A stretch of DNA of 8,446 bases. Source: Gemmatimonadales bacterium (GTDB lineage: Bacteria > Gemmatimonadota > Gemmatimonadetes > Gemmatimonadales > GWC2-71-9). This document shows, piece after piece, positions 6,199 to 8,446 of this stretch. The stretch covers positions 1-8,446 of the forward strand of contig JABDII010000307.1 in the NCBI GenBank assembly GCA_013003805.1, written 5' to 3'. The notes below the pieces were generated by a model, which had not been told where the DNA came from, searched no databases, and was given only the letters and a program-made list of their open reading frames with translations. Position 1 is the stretch's first letter. The number at the start of each line of letters is the position of its first letter. Both the position numbers and the translations under genes were made by a program.

Positions 6199-7233
6199 TC
6201 AGCCTCCGCGGGTATGCATCTCGCGTCGCGGGTCGGCGCGCAACGCCTCGACCGGATACAGGGCCCCGCGTTCGCTCTGACCAAGCCGGGCCTCGGCCCC
6301 TCGGTCCGTCCGGCCTTCCCATGTCTGGCGGATCTGGTCGCAGATCTCCGCGTCCGACGCGCCACGGCGGAGCGACTCCCTCAGGTCCACACCCGCTTCG
6401 GCGTAGAGGCAAAGGAACCACGTACCGTCGGCCGTGAGACGGCTGCGATCGCACTGCCCGCAAAACGGCGCGGTGGTGGACGCGACGATGCCGAACCGCG
6501 TACCGTCGACGAGCGTGAACCGCTCCGCGGGTGCCCGTGGGTCGCCGGCGAGCAGGGTGGTCGGTCCGTGTGTCCGGCCGATGAGTTCCAGCAGTTCCTG
6601 CTTGGACACAACCTGATCCATCGACCAACGCGTGGCCCCACCCACGTCCATGTACTCGATGAACCGTACCTCGACCCCCTCCGACCGGCCAAAGGCAAGC
6701 AAGTCGCCCAGTTCGTCGAGATTGTAGTCGCGTATGATGACCGCGTTCACCTTGATGGTAGTGAACCCCGCGTGCCGCGCCGCCGCGATCCCACGCAAGA
6801 CATCCGGATGACGGTCCGTGCGGGCGAATTCCCGCAACCGCTCCGGCCTGAGAGTGTCGAGGCTGATGGTCAGACGATCGAGCCCAGCATTCCTCAAGGG
6901 CTCTGCCCACCGGTCGAGCAGAATCCCGTTGGTCGTCAGGGCCAGATCCCGAATACCCGGAACGCGCCGCAGACGGGAGACCAGGTTGGGCAGATCGTGC
7001 CGCAGCAGCGGCTCGCCCCCGGTCAGACGAACCTTCTCGACACCCGAGATCGCGAACAGTCGGACGAGACGCTCGAGTTCCTCGAACGAAAGCAGCGAGG
7101 CCCGGGGAAGCCAGACGTAGCTCTCCTCAGGCATGCAGTAACGGCACCGCATGTTGCAGCGATCCGTGACCGACAGGCGGAGGCTTCCCACCGGCCGGTC
7201 GTACCGATCACGCGGATGCGCAACGGACGTCAC
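6199..7233 (-). CDS. moaA: GTP 3',8-cyclase MoaA (radical SAM, molybdenum cofactor step 1)
   Basis: Converts GTP to 3',8-cyclo-GTP, which MoaC turns into cyclic pyranopterin monophosphate. From the GTG start the protein is 344 residues. The radical-SAM cluster is C26-x3-C30-x2-C33 (D-R-C-N-M-R-C-R-Y-C-M-P), followed by the SAM-binding T-G-G-E-P at 71-75. The second [4Fe-4S] cluster, which binds GTP, has C258-x2-C261 and C275, nearly the numbering of E. coli MoaA. The chain ends in R-G-G, the conserved C-terminal Gly-Gly tail needed for catalysis. The frame is open upstream to 7296, but GTG at 7233 overlaps the moaE stop in a GTGA junction and places the N-terminus where the family starts (R-Y-D-R-P-V-G-S-L-R). 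The ribosome binding site is weak, consistent with coupling to moaE. Confidence 0.95.
   Translation of the reverse strand: MTSVAHPRDRYDRPVGSLRLSVTDRCNMRCRYCMPEESYVWLPRASLLSFEELERLVRLFAISGVEKVRLTGGEPLLRHDLPNLVSRLRRVPGIRDLALTTNGILLDRWAEPLRNAGLDRLTISLDTLRPERLREFARTDRHPDVLRGIAAARHAGFTTIKVNAVIIRDYNLDELGDLLAFGRSEGVEVRFIEYMDVGGATRWSMDQVVSKQELLELIGRTHGPTTLLAGDPRAPAERFTLVDGTRFGIVASTTAPFCGQCDRSRLTADGTWFLCLYAEAGVDLRESLRRGASDAEICDQIRQTWEGRTDRGAEARLGQSERGALYPVEALRADPRREMHTRGG
6203..6207 (-). promoter_or_regulatory. Shine-Dalgarno site of trmL within the end of moaA
   Basis: GGAGG on the minus strand lies inside the last moaA codons (which encode R-G-G), 7 nt before the trmL ATG. It is one of the strongest ribosome binding sites in the window and shows tight packing of moaA and trmL. 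Confidence 0.65.
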
Positions 7234-7685
7234 GGCACCGGCCCATCGCTCGGAGCCACGTCCGCCGCTTTCGGGCGGGCGGTCGGATCGACCCACGACA
7301 TGGTGCCATCCGCGAAGTGCTCGCGTTTCCAGATCGGCACGCGGCGTTTCACCTCCTCGATGACGTAGCGGCAGGCGTCAAAAGCCTCTTGGCGGTGCGC
7401 CCCGGCGGCGGCGATCATGACCGCAGCGTCGCCGACCTCGAGGTGCCCGGTGCGGTGCTCGAGCGCCACCCGAACCGGCCACTGCCGTTCCGCCTCCGAC
7501 ACGATCCGAGCGCACTCCGCCTCCGCCATGGCGTCATAGGCCGAGTACTCGAGTCTCAGGACCGATCGCCCGTCATGATGGTTCCGGACGACACCGGTGA
7601 ATGTCGCCACCCCACCACGCTCGGGTGACACCACCCGGGCCACAAGCCTATCGAGGTCGAGCGGAGACGATGTGAGACAGGGCAT
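7230..7685 (-). CDS. moaE: Molybdopterin synthase catalytic subunit MoaE
   Basis: Large subunit of molybdopterin synthase; it converts cyclic pyranopterin monophosphate to molybdopterin using sulfur carried on the MoaD C-terminus. From ATG at 7685 it is 151 residues, the usual size. The expected features are F-T-G-V-V-R34, a conserved arginine near the pterin pocket; A-H97-R98 in the middle; and two lysines, K113 (in E-E-V-K-R-R) and K120 (in P-I-W-K-R-E). Their seven-residue spacing equals that of the catalytic lysines K119 and K126 in E. coli MoaE. An earlier in-frame start at 7724 would overlap moaD and add a non-conserved arginine-rich stretch, so I rejected it. The ATG follows the moaD stop by 1 nt, and the stop overlaps the moaA GTG. 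The C-terminal tail after W-V-D-P is short and Pro/Ala-rich. Confidence 0.95.
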   Translation of the reverse strand: MPCLTSSPLDLDRLVARVVSPERGGVATFTGVVRNHHDGRSVLRLEYSAYDAMAEAECARIVSEAERQWPVRVALEHRTGHLEVGDAAVMIAAAGAHRQEAFDACRYVIEEVKRRVPIWKREHFADGTMSWVDPTARPKAADVAPSDGPVP

Positions 7686-7686
7686 G

Positions 7687-7977
7687 CTACCCGCCCGCCA
7701 GCGGCGGCAAGAGGGCCACCTCATCGCCGTCGACGACCGGTGCGTCCGCTGTTGTGTGCGCTCGATTGACGGCGAACGCCAGCGCGGGAGTCAATCGCTC
7801 GAGGCCGGGGCCGGACGCGAGGACCGCGTCACGCACATCGCCCACGGTAGTCGGCGCGGGCAGGGTCACCCGCAAACTGGTCTGACCGAGCAGCTCGGCG
7901 AGCTTGGCAAACACCAAAACTTCAACCGTGATACTGGCGGCCGATGCCGGAGGCGTGGAGTGGGAGCTCGAGGACAT
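7687..7977 (-). CDS. moaD: Molybdopterin synthase sulfur-carrier subunit MoaD
   Basis: Ubiquitin-fold sulfur carrier. Its C-terminal Gly-Gly is adenylated and converted to a thiocarboxylate by a MoeB-like enzyme and a sulfurtransferase, neither encoded here, then docks into MoaE. The chain ends in L-P-P-L-A-G-G, the required tail. The ubiquitin-like core starts with V-E-V-L-V-F-A-K-L-A-E-L-L-G and includes D-G-D-E-V-A-L near the end. From ATG at 7977 the protein is 96 residues, with a 12-15 residue Ser/Pro/Ala-rich stretch before the first strand; family members are usually about 80 residues. The frame is open to a TTG at 8007, which directly abuts the upstream hairpin and is less likely. Neither start has a convincing Shine-Dalgarno sequence. 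It heads the moaDEA-trmL series. Confidence 0.9.
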   Translation of the reverse strand: MSSSSHSTPPASAASITVEVLVFAKLAELLGQTSLRVTLPAPTTVGDVRDAVLASGPGLERLTPALAFAVNRAHTTADAPVVDGDEVALLPPLAGG

Positions 7978-8008
7978 GATAAGGGAAGAATTTACGCTGG
8001 AAAGCAAT

Positions 8009-8033
8009 GGGGCCGCACCCCCTGTGCGGCCCC
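8009..8033 (-). terminator. GC-rich hairpin between the HU-family gene and moaD, probable terminator or attenuator
   Basis: On the minus strand, GGGGCCGCAC pairs perfectly with GTGCGGCCCC (10 bp) around a 5-nt AGGGG loop, starting 28 nt after the stop of the HU-family gene. It is followed by ATTGCTTTCC, which is only partly U-rich, so it is an imperfect intrinsic terminator. In the other orientation no U-rich tail follows. It likely ends or reduces transcription from the HU-family gene before moaD. Confidence 0.6.
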
Positions 8034-8061
8034 CGAGATAGCGAACGGCCTGGTGTCGCCT

Positions 8062-8412
8062 TTACGAAGCCTCTCCCATTGGCCCTGCCCCACCGGGAGG
8101 CATTCCGGCCTGCTGGTCGTACTCGGCCACCATGGTGCGCAACTCCTTGCTGGGCTTGAACACCGGCACCGGACGAGCCGCGACCTGAACCGGTTCGCCC
8201 GTTCGCGGGTTGCGGGCCATCCTGGTCTTGCGCCGCCTGATCTTGAAGGTGCCAAACCCTCGCACCTCAATGTTTTGCTGGGTGCGCAGGGCTTCCTTGA
8301 CGGCGTCCAGGAAGGCGTCCACCACCCGGGCACAGTCCTTCTTCGAGATCATGGGGCCCGCCGTTCGGGCAATCGTGGCCGTGACCTTCTCGACGAGATC
8401 AGCCTTGGTCAT
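8062..8412 (-). CDS. HU/IHF-family nucleoid DNA-binding protein
   Basis: Small basic histone-like protein that bends DNA as a dimer. The 116-residue chain begins M-T-K-A-D-L-V, an HU-type N-terminus, and has the helical dimerisation part at about 3-44. The family signature runs from G52-F-G-T-F through basic residues to R-N-P69-R-T-G, with P69 the expected intercalating proline at the tip of the DNA-binding arm. The fold continues through A-R-P-V-P-V-F-K-P-S-K-E-L. A tail of about 15-18 residues rich in Gly, Pro and Met extends beyond the 90-100 residues usual for the family. The ATG has GAGGGG just upstream (8416-8421). I cannot tell HU from an IHF subunit by sequence alone. The hairpin downstream suggests a transcription unit separate from moaD. 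Confidence 0.93.
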   Translation of the reverse strand: MTKADLVEKVTATIARTAGPMISKKDCARVVDAFLDAVKEALRTQQNIEVRGFGTFKIRRRKTRMARNPRTGEPVQVAARPVPVFKPSKELRTMVAEYDQQAGMPPGGAGPMGEAS

Positions 8413-8415
8413 CTA

Positions 8416-8421
8416 CCCCTC
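8416..8421 (-). promoter_or_regulatory. Shine-Dalgarno site of the HU-family gene
   Basis: GAGGGG on the minus strand, with GAGG 5 nt from the ATG at 8412. The remaining bases to the window edge (8422-8446) are AT-rich for this window (a short GAAAA...TTTTC inverted pair is visible) and might hold promoter or upstream terminator parts, but no element can be assigned. Confidence 0.55.
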
Positions 8422-8446
8422 AGCAGCTTGAAAAACAGGTATTTTC

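Noticed and set aside
5768..6910. A 380-codon minus-strand frame overlapping moaA and trmL, and a 315-codon one at 986-1933
   Set aside because: Both are out-of-frame readings of well-supported genes, with Arg/Gly/Pro/His-rich translations typical of shadow frames.
7234..7296. Longer moaA starting at 7296
   Set aside because: The added 21 residues are Gly/Arg-rich, non-conserved and overlap moaE. The GTGA overlap at 7233-7230 is a classical coupled start.
5443..7368. A 641-codon open frame on the plus strand across mdh, trmL, moaA and part of moaE
   Set aside because: It is in codon register with moaA and trmL on the other strand, so its stops could come only from TTA, CTA or TCA codons, which are rare in a GC-rich genome. 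It crosses gene boundaries, has no recognisable protein features and lies opposite well-supported genes.
8422..8446. GAAAA...TTTTC inverted pair upstream of the HU-family gene, as a terminator or operator
   Set aside because: The arms are only five AT base pairs at the window edge, too weak to support without the sequence beyond.
1..8446. Mobile elements, CRISPR repeats, tRNA/rRNA genes, prophage or defence genes
   Set aside because: No repeat array, terminal inverted repeat, transposase or integrase motif, or RNA gene pattern was seen, and the window is almost fully occupied by core genes.

Overview
This is a GC-rich bacterial chromosomal window (about 60-65% G+C by eye) in which every credible gene lies on the minus strand, so transcription runs from high to low coordinates. 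The sequence shows ordinary core metabolism: no mobile element, CRISPR array, phage gene, tRNA or rRNA was seen, and no gene-free stretch exceeds about 85 bases. The single-subunit five-helix SdhC (type B succinate dehydrogenase), the SdhA and SdhB style, and an outer-membrane-like exported protein suggest a Gram-negative lineage such as Gemmatimonadota, Acidobacteriota or a Bacteroidota/Deltaproteobacteria-like group. Gemmatimonadota is my best guess, but it rests on family resemblance only.

Layout in transcription order: (1) 8412-8062, an HU/IHF-family DNA-binding protein, followed by a strong GC-rich hairpin (8033-8009) that probably ends or attenuates its transcript. (2) 7977-6199, a compact molybdenum-cofactor set, moaD-moaE-moaA, with junctions of 1 nt, a 4-nt overlap, then 3 nt to trmL. 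(3) 6195-5710, trmL, a tRNA wobble-base 2'-O-methyltransferase. (4) After a 76-nt gap holding a possible -10 element, 5633-1354, a TCA-cycle operon mdh-sdhC-sdhA-sdhB with gaps of 10, 20 and 2 nt. (5) 1332-22, an unrecognised exported, probably beta-barrel protein in the same reading frame as sdhB and 21 nt after its stop. (6) At 11-1, behind a good AGGAG site, the first codons of another gene that runs off the window.

How the genes work together: MoaA, with a MoaC encoded elsewhere, makes cyclic pyranopterin monophosphate. MoaD and MoaE form molybdopterin synthase, which adds the dithiolene sulfurs. Malate dehydrogenase and succinate dehydrogenase are neighbouring steps of the TCA cycle, with fumarase encoded elsewhere; SdhCAB links succinate oxidation (or fumarate reduction) to the quinone pool. 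The exported protein and the next gene appear to belong to the same transcript, but their role is unknown.

I did not find an evident new biological system. The points most worth a second look are the unknown outer-membrane-like protein attached to the sdh operon, its unusual start region, and the hairpin in front of moaD.
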